DNA of 16,989 nt from CAYZEZ01 sp964477295 (GTDB lineage: Bacteria > Bacteroidota > Bacteroidia > Bacteroidales > SM23-62): the NCBI GenBank assembly GCA_964477295.1, contig CAYZEZ010000083.1, positions 1 through 16,989 on the forward strand, given 5' to 3'. Positions 6,145 through 13,680 of this stretch are shown piece by piece. The notes under the pieces are model-generated. The model was not told where the DNA came from, searched no databases, and worked only from the letters and a program-made list of their open reading frames with translations. Every line of letters begins with the position of its first letter. Within the stretch, counting starts at the first letter, position 1. The translations under genes were made by a program, and so were the position numbers.

Positions 6145-8634
6145 TTATCGTTTAATTCCAAGCATTTCATTCACTGCATTCGCCAAATATATATGACTGG
6201 CACCGGTACTGATTACGTATTCGTTTTCTCCCCACAGGAAGGGCCAGTCTTCCTTGTTTTCCGGGAAATCCGGATTTAAAATCAGTACCCCGGGGACCAT
6301 CCCGCCGGCGATGAATGAAAAGTCGGCCCGGTTCATTCCGTAGGCCACCTTTTTTGAGACAGTTCCCACTCCTGACACAAAAGAGATGTCCGATCCCGGG
6401 TGGCAGCCGTAGATATAATTCAGCCCGCGATACACATATTCCGGGTCAATCATATCCGGAAAAGCCTTATGCAAGATATAATTGATTATGCCAAAGTTTA
6501 TGGCCCATCCGCTTCCTGCCCATCCACCCATGCTTACAGGAACGCCGAAAGGATTTTGCCCGGTAAACCGGTCCAGGTTTGCGGCATAATCCCTCACCAG
6601 CGGTGTGATCTTTTCCCGGTAACCTTCGTCCATGTAAGGTATTGCACGAACAGCCAGGGCAGCTGAAAACATGAACCTATCTTCGATAAAAGGCCAGTAC
6701 TCTTCGATCCTGCCGGCATATTTTTCATCCCCCGTTGAGATCAGCAGTTCAACCGCGGCCTTCAGCTCCTCGGCTTCAAGACCACCGCCTGTCGTATTGC
6801 CATGGTAAAAAATATCCGGCTCATAGCTGTGCTCCTCCTCCCAAACCTGTTCCGCCGTTTCCAGGCATTCCTTTGCCAGGGGATCGTTATACCCCCGAAG
6901 AACCCGGCTGGCTGCTGCCAGGGCAGCAATGGAACCATAATTCAGGGGGGTTGATTTCGAAGTGAATGCCCAGCGATCGTCCGATTCAAGCCCGCGTTGC
7001 CGGGGGTCATATACCACATTATCGGTCATGGTCAGTGCATCGCCAAGATGTGTATATTGTGATAAATCGGGCACAATGATCCCGGGAATGGCATGACCCA
7101 CAGCCCTGTGCTGGGCAATCAGTGCCAGGGTACCGTGCTCAATCTGCTGGATCATGTCGGGCACACCATCCGGGTGGTGCATATCCACGTAACGGTTCTT
7201 CCGGTCAACAAAGGTCTCATCCCTTTCCGGCCTGAATTCTTCCCAGGCCTGCACCAAACTTAGTACCACAGCGTAATGGGTCTGTGTTCGGATATCGTAA
7301 TCGCCGGCATCAAACCAGCCGCCGATATCCAGTCCCGGGATATGTTCCCCCGGTGCATAAGGAGTATCGGTTCCCGGTCCCTGTGCATACAGGTCAAAAT
7401 GCTCATGGTTTACCGGTGCCTGACGGGCATCGTCGAGGTGGGCCGCACCGTGCCATACCCGGTATGCCTCGTTCACCAGCATGTGGTCCATCTGTACTGG
7501 AAAATACACATCCAGTGTAGGATACCAGGCATCTTCAAAAACCTTCTCGCCAATCCTGAATGGAGCAGTGCGGGTGTCACCATATTCGAGAATGTACACA
7601 CCCGGTTCCCGGACTTCAGTAAAATCGAAGGTCAGGTAATCGTACCGGAGATACCTGCCCCATACCTCTCCACGTTTCTTCAATACTTCTGTGATCGAAC
7701 CATCTTCAGATACTGCAAGAAGCCTGCAGGATTCACGCTGGTAATCATTCGGATCCAGTTCAATGACCGCCACCTTATCCTGGTCCGGATGATACCCCAC
7801 CTGCGAATGGGCAATGACCGGCGGACGCACCCAGTCAGGGATGGTGCTTGCAGAAAGGAACCATTCGATAACCCGCCCTGTCTTTCCTCCCGGGATCAGG
7901 CTCCTAACCACGAACCATCCGTTCTGGGCCTGGTTGCGCCCGTCGTACAGGAGCAATTCATTCCCGTGTGATTGGATGGTAATATGCCTCTCAGGATCTT
8001 CCGGTGCCAGGACAAGCTCATTGCCCCTTGCGATGGGTTGGGGAACAGCTTTCCCGTCAGGTCCGGTAACCATAGGTCCGGATGGGTATAACGGGAATAA
8101 CCCACTCTCCCCATCCATCAGATAGGTCTTGCTGAAATAAGCTGCAGGCAGGAACTCGAGGTTGAATCCGGCTTCCCCTTCAAGCTCAGCAGGTAAAGAA
8201 GACTCCAGCTCCACAATCAGAGCTATTCCGCCCGGCTGCGCCTCGGCCCTTATGCTGAAGTCAAAATCATAATCATCATACCTGAGAAACGCCTGGATGA
8301 CATTGCCGGCACTGTCCACTTTCCGTTCAATAAACCTCGGAATGGAATCCCACTGCCCCGGCGTCGGTTTAAGCCTTACATCTCCGTTTGTAACCGTACG
8401 CACTCCATGGTGAATGATCTCAATCCCGCTTATCTTTGAGTCGTTGAAGTTTGAGTTGTACCAGTTACTAAACACCAGAACATTCAATCCCCGGGCCTCA
8501 AAATACCCTTTTTCGTTTATGGTTAGTTCATTTGAATCGCTTGCACACCGGAAGGTCAAAAGTAATATGGTACCTGTTGCCATCAGGAGAAGGACAAACC
8601 TTCGCCAGGTAAGATTTAAGAGGATTGCATTCAT
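6145..8634 (-). CDS. Glycoside hydrolase family 9 lipoprotein (endoglucanase-like)
   Basis: The 829-residue protein starts with a basic, then hydrophobic segment ending LLLTFRC, so C30 is a probable lipidation site with a non-standard lipobox. Residues about 35-270 form a beta-rich region I cannot assign. A cellulase N-terminal Ig-like domain follows (about 272-360, starting AHSQVGYHPD), then an (alpha/alpha)6 catalytic domain to the C-terminus. The catalytic-base region is GGWFDAGDYD (D442 and D445), and the probable acid is E805 in WGENEYVISTGAS. NYIYGCHPGSDISFVSG (from about 739) matches the family's conserved glycine-rich substrate loop. Family 9 enzymes are inverting hydrolases of beta-1,4-glucans and related chains; the exact substrate here is uncertain. 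It is probably anchored in the outer membrane. The gene is divergent from the PD40 lipoprotein across 77 bases, in which I see no clear promoter. Confidence 0.9.
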   Translation of the reverse strand: MNAILLNLTWRRFVLLLMATGTILLLTFRCASDSNELTINEKGYFEARGLNVLVFSNWYNSNFNDSKISGIEIIHHGVRTVTNGDVRLKPTPGQWDSIPRFIERKVDSAGNVIQAFLRYDDYDFDFSIRAEAQPGGIALIVELESSLPAELEGEAGFNLEFLPAAYFSKTYLMDGESGLFPLYPSGPMVTGPDGKAVPQPIARGNELVLAPEDPERHITIQSHGNELLLYDGRNQAQNGWFVVRSLIPGGKTGRVIEWFLSASTIPDWVRPPVIAHSQVGYHPDQDKVAVIELDPNDYQRESCRLLAVSEDGSITEVLKKRGEVWGRYLRYDYLTFDFTEVREPGVYILEYGDTRTAPFRIGEKVFEDAWYPTLDVYFPVQMDHMLVNEAYRVWHGAAHLDDARQAPVNHEHFDLYAQGPGTDTPYAPGEHIPGLDIGGWFDAGDYDIRTQTHYAVVLSLVQAWEEFRPERDETFVDRKNRYVDMHHPDGVPDMIQQIEHGTLALIAQHRAVGHAIPGIIVPDLSQYTHLGDALTMTDNVVYDPRQRGLESDDRWAFTSKSTPLNYGSIAALAAASRVLRGYNDPLAKECLETAEQVWEEEHSYEPDIFYHGNTTGGGLEAEELKAAVELLISTGDEKYAGRIEEYWPFIEDRFMFSAALAVRAIPYMDEGYREKITPLVRDYAANLDRFTGQNPFGVPVSMGGWAGSGWAINFGIINYILHKAFPDMIDPEYVYRGLNYIYGCHPGSDISFVSGVGTVSKKVAYGMNRADFSFIAGGMVPGVLILNPDFPENKEDWPFLWGENEYVISTGASHIYLANAVNEMLGIKR

Positions 8635-8711
8635 TTTCTTCGCATTTATTTCTTCACAATTTAAACCAAAAAACTAAATTTATAGATTAATCCAGGCAAT
8701 AATTAATTGAT

Positions 8712-10223
8712 ATGAGAACACCGTTTAGGATATTTTTTTTTACCACTTTATTTTTCATTACTATGACTTCCTGCCAGAAAAATCAGGATAAACAAGACAT
8801 GGGCCAATTCAGTAATAACGGGGATGTTGGAGAAGTAAAGCATAGTGGATCAGCCACTTATAATTCGGAAACCCAAGCCTATACCATCGAAGGATCCGGC
8901 AAGAACATGTGGTTTGGTGAAGATGAGTTTCATTTCCTCTGGTTGCCGTTAAAAGGAGATTTTATTCTCAGGACAGAGGCCGGATTTATTGGCGAAGGGG
9001 TTGATCCCCACAGGAAGATGGGCTGGATGATCCGGAATGACATGACTCCCGGTTCTGCCCATGTTAATGCATGTGTTCACGGGGATGGCCTGACATCTCT
9101 TCAATTCCGCAGAAAAGAAGGTGCGGATACAGAAGAGGTACATTCAGGCGACAGTTTGCCGGATGTGATCCAGCTCGAACGCAGGGGCACAACCTATATT
9201 ATGTCGACCGGCAAACATGGCCAGCCATTTACCACTGTACAGGTAACGGATATTGAGTTACAGGATGACGTTTTCGCCGGCCTGTATGTTTGTTCCCATA
9301 ATCCCGACGTGATAGAAAAAGCAGAATTCAGGAATGTCAGGATCATCAAACCGGCCGGTGAAGATCTCGTGCAATACGAGGAATACCTCGGCAGCAACCT
9401 GGAGGTGATGGATATCCGGAGCCACCATAGAAAGATACTTTTAACTGTCCCCTACTCCATCCAGGCACCAAACTGGACAACGGACGGAAAGACATTAATT
9501 TATAATTCTAAAGGCCTGCTTTATGCCTTCGATCTTGAAAATGGAGATACAACAGTGATCAACACCGGTTTCGCCAACAACAACAACAATGACCATGTGC
9601 TGTCATTTGACGGCAAATCCCTGGCTATCAGCCACCATAAGGCAGAAGACAATAACCAGTCAACAGTATACATACTGCCGGCCGAGGGCAGCCCGGAACC
9701 GGAACAAATTACCTCAGGAGGGGCTTCATACCTACATGGCTGGTCGATCGATGGATCCCATTTGCTTTTCACAGGACAGAGAAATAATCAGTATGATATT
9801 TATAGTATCTCCATTGAGACCAAAGAAGAAACCCGGCTGACAGATACCGAAGGGCTGGATGACGGACCGGAATATTCGCCCGACGGGGAATACATTTACT
9901 TCAATTCAAACCGTACCGGCACTATGCAGATATGGCGAATGAGGCCTGATGGAAGCGAACAGGAGCAACTGACGTTTGACAGTTATAATGACTGGTTCCC
10001 TCATGTATCGCCGGATAACAAATGGATCGTATTTGTATCTTTTCCGGAAGATGTACCGTCCGGCAACCACCCTTTTTACAAGCATGTCCTGTTAAGGCTT
10101 ATGCCCGTTTCCGGAGGAGATCCTGAGATCATCGCATATGTATATGGTGGACAGGGAACCATGAATGTTCCCAGCTGGTCACCAGACAGCAAAAAAATCG
10201 CTTTTGTCAGCAATACTGATTGA
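8712..10223 (+). CDS. Lipoprotein with N-terminal beta-sandwich and TolB/PD40 propeller
   Basis: The 503-residue product has a signal peptide with lipobox TMTSC, lipidated at C21. Residues about 40-213 look like a DUF1349/LamG-type beta-sandwich (GSGKNMWFGEDEFHFLWLPLKGDF, then WMIRNDMTPGSAHVNACVH split over the core strands). Residues about 230-503 hold at least five PD40 blades, recognisable by repeated (S/D)xDGKxLxF patterns near 256, 298, 348, 392 and 489. No catalytic motif of a peptidase or hydrolase follows the propeller. It is divergent from the family 9 hydrolase and converges with the family 5 gene with 12 bases between stops. A role in binding glycans or proteins at the cell surface is inference from the fold and neighbours. 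Complete and unambiguous as an ORF; the function is unknown. Confidence 0.88.
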   Translation: MRTPFRIFFFTTLFFITMTSCQKNQDKQDMGQFSNNGDVGEVKHSGSATYNSETQAYTIEGSGKNMWFGEDEFHFLWLPLKGDFILRTEAGFIGEGVDPHRKMGWMIRNDMTPGSAHVNACVHGDGLTSLQFRRKEGADTEEVHSGDSLPDVIQLERRGTTYIMSTGKHGQPFTTVQVTDIELQDDVFAGLYVCSHNPDVIEKAEFRNVRIIKPAGEDLVQYEEYLGSNLEVMDIRSHHRKILLTVPYSIQAPNWTTDGKTLIYNSKGLLYAFDLENGDTTVINTGFANNNNNDHVLSFDGKSLAISHHKAEDNNQSTVYILPAEGSPEPEQITSGGASYLHGWSIDGSHLLFTGQRNNQYDIYSISIETKEETRLTDTEGLDDGPEYSPDGEYIYFNSNRTGTMQIWRMRPDGSEQEQLTFDSYNDWFPHVSPDNKWIVFVSFPEDVPSGNHPFYKHVLLRLMPVSGGDPEIIAYVYGGQGTMNVPSWSPDSKKIAFVSNTD

Positions 10224-10235
10224 GAAAGCTCAAAG

Positions 10236-11297
10236 TTATTTTTGCACCTTCCCCTGAAGGGCATCCTTAAAGAATTTCCCCGGTCCTGTAAGCTCATATG
10301 TGTCCCATGATTGCAGCAAACGAGGGCCCCATTGCGGATCATATACCCAGCATACCCAGCCTATGTTCTTTGACTCAAGGTAGTTGATTATCTGGTATCC
10401 ATAATGATCTTCATCGATGGTATCGTCACCACGCAGCCAGAAACTCAACTCGGTAGCAATCACAGGATATTTTCCTGCAGCAAATCCGAAATTCTCATCC
10501 CATTTATCCGGCCAGGGCGGTTTCCGTTTATGAGCATAGGGATGTGTCACATATCCAATCCCTTCGGCTTCGATCGGGTCGTATTTCAGATGGGTGAGGT
10601 CATAGGCCCAGTCAAGTCCTGCAACGAGTGGAATTGTTTCCATATCAAAAGCCCTCATCAATTTTATGATGTTTTCATTTATTTGCTTCCATTCAGCCCA
10701 GCTCATGCTTCCCAACTGTCCACGGTATATTGTCGGCTCATTAAATATCTCATAAAATGCTACTGTATTATTACCGTTGAAATGCGCAGCAATAGTACGC
10801 CAGAATTCATAGGTCTCTTTTTTAGTAGTATTGTACATAGGATTCTGAAATAGTTCCATCCCGAGGTTCCCGATTGAATGCCAGTCGATCATGACATACA
10901 TTTCCAGTTCGGTGCACCATTCAACAGCCTGGTCAAGCAGTTCCAGGTAGGCTTTGGGTGTCCGTTCCCTCCATGCAACCGGGTGCACAGGAATCCGGCA
11001 TACCATGGCCCCCATTTCCTTTACATGCTCAAAATGTTCTTTATTCCAGTGTCCCTGGCCCTCTATTTTATCCGGATCAGATATTGCCAGTCCACGAAAG
11101 AGAATAGTATCCCCTTCCGAATTGATAAATTTGTTTCCTTCCACCCTGATCAGGGGCATTTTTTTTGCGAGCGGATTCTCTTCCCGTCTGGACCAGGACC
11201 CACCCTCATACCAGGGCTTTTTTTGATTCTGGGCCTGCAGTGGCAGGATGATACTTGTCAGCAACAGAAATATAAAGATCTTACGGTAATGCTTCAT
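10236..11297 (-). CDS. Glycoside hydrolase family 5 (beta-1,4-glucanase or mannanase type), secreted
   Basis: I start the gene at 11297, giving 353 residues, because MKHYRKIFIFLLLTSIILPLQAQ is a clean signal peptide and lies 7 bases after the GH26 stop. An in-frame ATG at 11342 would add 15 residues before the signal peptide and overlap the upstream gene. The catalytic (beta/alpha)8 domain shows the family pattern: LFRGLAISDP, GAMVCRIPVHP, MIDWHS, the acid/base E187 in YEIFNEP, THPYAH and the nucleophile E283 in VIATELSFW. Both catalytic residues are present. Family 5 enzymes are retaining endo-hydrolases of beta-1,4-linked glucans or mannans; the GH26 gene directly upstream makes mannan or glucomannan plausible. 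The stop is 12 bases from the end of the convergent PD40 gene, with no clear terminator between them. Confidence 0.92.
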   Translation of the reverse strand: MKHYRKIFIFLLLTSIILPLQAQNQKKPWYEGGSWSRREENPLAKKMPLIRVEGNKFINSEGDTILFRGLAISDPDKIEGQGHWNKEHFEHVKEMGAMVCRIPVHPVAWRERTPKAYLELLDQAVEWCTELEMYVMIDWHSIGNLGMELFQNPMYNTTKKETYEFWRTIAAHFNGNNTVAFYEIFNEPTIYRGQLGSMSWAEWKQINENIIKLMRAFDMETIPLVAGLDWAYDLTHLKYDPIEAEGIGYVTHPYAHKRKPPWPDKWDENFGFAAGKYPVIATELSFWLRGDDTIDEDHYGYQIINYLESKNIGWVCWVYDPQWGPRLLQSWDTYELTGPGKFFKDALQGKVQK

Positions 11298-11304
11298 GGT
11301 TAAT

Positions 11305-12357
11305 TTATTTAAGTATGGGATAATGTATATAGGGTTCTTCAATTTTTACCCAGGGAAGTTCTTCAAGGGTAAATACCTCTTCACTGTTATAGAGCTCATA
11401 GCTACTTTTAAAGTCTCGTCCAAAGTCTCCCGGATCACCCCAGCTTATAAACCAGGTCCAGCGCGGCTGCTCCTGCAGTTTCTTAACAGAAGGATTGTTC
11501 CCAACTTCACCGAGGGCGATCGGCTTATCACCGGTAAGCTCAAGAAGCTGGTCATAATTAACCTGGTCAAACTCCCCGGAATATACATCGGTTGCCAGGA
11601 TGTCAACATAATCATCTCCCGGATAATAGGTCCCATGCGGATCCACTCCTTCTTTAAATTCATTGGTGTTATAAACCCATATCAGGTTATCCGGTCCATG
11701 GAAATTAACCAACCTGTCAAACATCATCCGCCATAGTTTCTTATAGCCATCGTCTCCTTCCTTTTTGCCCCACCAGAACCACCCGCCATTCATTTCATGA
11801 TAGGGCCTCCATAGTACCGGGATTTTTGCATATTCCAATTGCTTAAGGAACCTGGCAATGACATCCACCTGGGACTGCCAGCGTTCATTCAGCTCCGTTC
11901 CCGGGGTAATCAGTTCCTACCATTTCTCATCGGTTATTTCACCCTGGATCGATTCACGAAAAGCAACCGGCTCATCCTGGGTTGGAAGCACTGCATGCCA
12001 CATGATCGTGATGATGAAACCTTCGTTATTTCTGCGGATGGCTTCATCGACTATCCTTTGACGGTAATTGATGCCATCCCAGTAACCCGGGTAGCTGAAT
12101 CCGAAATCCAGTCCAAATACAGCAGGATAATTTCCAAACATCTTGTGAGCCACAGAAAGCCTGGTAGATCCCACAATGAGTGCACAATGCTGTCCGGCAA
12201 GGGTATGCTTTCCGGAAATGGAATAAATATATTCCAGTAAGGCCACTGCCTCTTCAGAAGCATCTGGAGATACAGGTTTGATACTCATTTGCTGAGAAAA
12301 ACCGGTCATAAAAATGGCCAGCAAAAATGCCGGCAGAAATAAAAATCTGAACTTCAT
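11305..12357 (-). pseudogene. Glycoside hydrolase family 26 (beta-mannanase type) interrupted by in-frame TAG
   Basis: Translation from the ATG at 12357 gives a signal peptide (MKFRFLFLPAFLLAIFMTGFSQQ) and the first third of a family 26 domain (GKHTLAGQH, AVFGLDFGFSYPG, TIMWHA). It hits TAG at 11919-11917, codon 147. The same frame continues without further change: ELITPGTELNERWQSQVD, then the acid/base E188 in WRPYHEMNGGWFWWG and the nucleophile E284 in ALGEVGN, to TAA at 11305. The product would be 350 residues, normal for the family, so only one codon is wrong. Relatives usually have a polar residue after the W at this place, so CAG or AAG to TAG is likely. The ATG at 11868 is an internal methionine, not a separate gene start. 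As read, the truncated 146-residue product lacks both catalytic residues. It could be a recent nonsense mutation, a base-call error or readthrough. It is upstream of GH5 in one operon. Confidence 0.85.
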
Positions 12358-12521
12358 TTTTCAAGCTTCTGGTTAATATTTAAGGCATGGTCCAGGGTGC
12401 CTGAAACACACGGTATAAACTTCTTTGAAAAATAGAACCACTTAAGATACATAATTAATATCAATATGATATCCAATCCCAAAACAGAGTATTTCATGTA
12501 AATAAATTGAGGATTGGTCAT
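12354..12521 (-). CDS. Possible 55-residue membrane protein coupled to GH26
   Basis: An ORF of 55 codons starts at ATG 12521 and ends with a TGA that overlaps the GH26 ATG as ATGA, a classic translational-coupling arrangement. The product begins MTNPQFIYMKYSVLG, has one predicted membrane helix at about residues 11-32 (LGLDIILILIMYLKWFYF) followed by a basic stretch (SKKF), and a short polar tail ending NINQKLEK. I do not recognise the family. It could be a chance ORF in an A/T-rich leader; the overlap and the single hydrophobic helix are the only support. Confidence 0.3.
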   Translation of the reverse strand: MTNPQFIYMKYSVLGLDIILILIMYLKWFYFSKKFIPCVSGTLDHALNINQKLEK

Positions 12522-12530
12522 AAAATCCTG

Positions 12531-12545
12531 TAACTGGTCCAGTTA
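12531..12545. promoter_or_regulatory. Perfect palindrome TAACTGG-T-CCAGTTA
   Basis: Two 7-bp arms flank one central base in the gap between the GH26 side (minus strand) and the secreted protein gene at 12609 (plus strand). On the plus strand it is followed by a run of A, not T, and on the minus strand the T run precedes the hairpin, so it is not a terminator in either direction. Length and symmetry fit a dimeric repressor operator; the regulator is not identified. Confidence 0.4.
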
Positions 12546-12608
12546 AAAAAAACAGATTCATTAAATTGATCTGTATTTCAGAATGAAACATTAACCAAAC
12601 TTCTTACA

Positions 12609-13625
12609 ATGAAAAAATTTATATTGTTATTCATTTTCTGCGCACCAGGTTTTCTGGCATTCGCTCAGAGCGAGTTACCTAAATTTGCTCCCAATCCTGA
12701 TAAAGTTAAAGTCGATCTGGACATGCCCCTTGAAGGGCGTAAATACAAAAACGGTACGGGTTTCAGCCTGAATGCGAAACTGCTTGGCGAGATGCCTAAA
12801 AAAGTAGCTCTTGTATCTTTTTACAGTTTTGATCCGGGAATGACAAAAATCCAGAGGTGGACAACAACAAGCACCTTTACTACCACCTATTTTACAAAAA
12901 CAACGAAATTAAATGCAGTTGGGGGATCTGGTGAACTGGCCCTGGGTTATTACCTGCAATCTATCGAAGCTATGATTACCGGTTTTAAAGATTACGGGAT
13001 GCAACTAATGCTTCCTGAGGAGTATCTCGACACAGAAGAAAAAACCGAGTTTTATAACAATTTTGAAGTCGAACGGGGCAAGCTCAACGAATGGCTGGCC
13101 AATATGGGCTCTAACGTTCATGATGTACTTTATGGTTATATTGAAGGATATAATGTACTGGATGTGGTAAATGAACCTTATAGTAATTATACTGCAACAG
13201 GTGGCAGGTTATTAACCAAAAAGGGTGATGTAGCCGATAAACAGGTCTGGGTGATGGATAAATGCGGCCCTATGGTCGAATCACTTGGTGATAAACTTTG
13301 TAAAGGCCTGGGAGTAGATGCTGTAGTGATCGTTTATTTCACCATTTTCTCACCCAAGGAAGACAAGGTAACCCTTGAGAACGTAAATATGCATATGTTC
13401 GGGCCCAATCCAACACCACTGCCCGAAGGAAAGGAAAAGAAATTCAACTATTTCACAGGCAAATTTTATGTTGGCACCCGTGTTACTGTCGGCAAAACCA
13501 TCTGGCAAAAGAACAAAAAGAATCCCGATCCCGAACTTGAATTCGAGGGATTTGAGAACATTATGAGTGCCATGACGACAGAGATGTGCACCTATCTGAA
13601 GGAGGGCATAGAGAAAGGGAAATAA
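12609..13625 (+). CDS. Secreted protein of unknown function
   Basis: The 338-residue product opens with a standard signal peptide (MKKFILLFIFCAPGFLAFAQ, cleavage probable near residue 20), so it is exported to the periplasm or beyond. I do not recognise any family. The mature part is mixed alpha/beta in appearance. A Thr-rich patch lies near residues 80-96 (TTTSTFTTTYFTKTTK). A hydrophobic strand (DAVVIVYFTIF) lies near 238-248 and a Lys-rich stretch near 296-301. Only two Cys remain after the signal peptide (in DKCGP and DKLCK); a third is near the C-terminus (TEMCTY). There is no lipobox, sorting domain or second membrane helix. It is monocistronic: divergent from the GH26 side and closed by the hairpin at 13654. 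It is clearly a real gene by length, signal peptide and terminator, but its function is open. Confidence 0.8.
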   Translation: MKKFILLFIFCAPGFLAFAQSELPKFAPNPDKVKVDLDMPLEGRKYKNGTGFSLNAKLLGEMPKKVALVSFYSFDPGMTKIQRWTTTSTFTTTYFTKTTKLNAVGGSGELALGYYLQSIEAMITGFKDYGMQLMLPEEYLDTEEKTEFYNNFEVERGKLNEWLANMGSNVHDVLYGYIEGYNVLDVVNEPYSNYTATGGRLLTKKGDVADKQVWVMDKCGPMVESLGDKLCKGLGVDAVVIVYFTIFSPKEDKVTLENVNMHMFGPNPTPLPEGKEKKFNYFTGKFYVGTRVTVGKTIWQKNKKNPDPELEFEGFENIMSAMTTEMCTYLKEGIEKGK

Positions 13626-13653
13626 ATTCTACACCTGCTGCAAAAACTATTTT

Positions 13654-13680
13654 AAACGCCAGCAAGCCTGGCGTTTTCTT
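13654..13680. terminator. Intrinsic terminator shared by two convergent genes
   Basis: A 9-bp perfect stem, AAACGCCAG (13654-13662) and CTGGCGTTT (13668-13676), encloses the loop CAAGC and runs into TTTTCTT on the plus strand, 28 bases after the stop of the secreted protein gene. On the minus strand the same stem is followed by TTTAAAATAG, so it may also end the permease transcript, whose TAA (13679-13681) abuts the stem. Confidence 0.8.

Noticed and set aside
7276..7971. 231-codon plus-strand ORF inside the GH9 gene.
   Set aside because: It is antisense to conserved catalytic-domain sequence and shows no recognisable domain.
9577..9591. Short AAC trinucleotide repeat in the PD40 lipoprotein gene.
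   Set aside because: It only codes for a run of Asn in a loop, is in frame, and is too short to suggest phase variation.
10246..10265. Hairpin CCTTC-CCCT-GAAGG near the convergent ends of the PD40 and GH5 genes as a terminator.
   Set aside because: It has a five-base stem inside GH5 coding sequence with no T run after it on either strand.
11305..11868. Separate short GH26-like gene starting at the ATG at 11868.
   Set aside because: The frame continues unbroken upstream through conserved family sequence to the TAG at 11917; the ATG is an internal Met in VDVIA-like sequence.
11305..12357. General reassignment of TAG in this organism.
   Set aside because: Only one TAG-interrupted gene is seen and no suppressor tRNA is visible; a mutation or base error is simpler.
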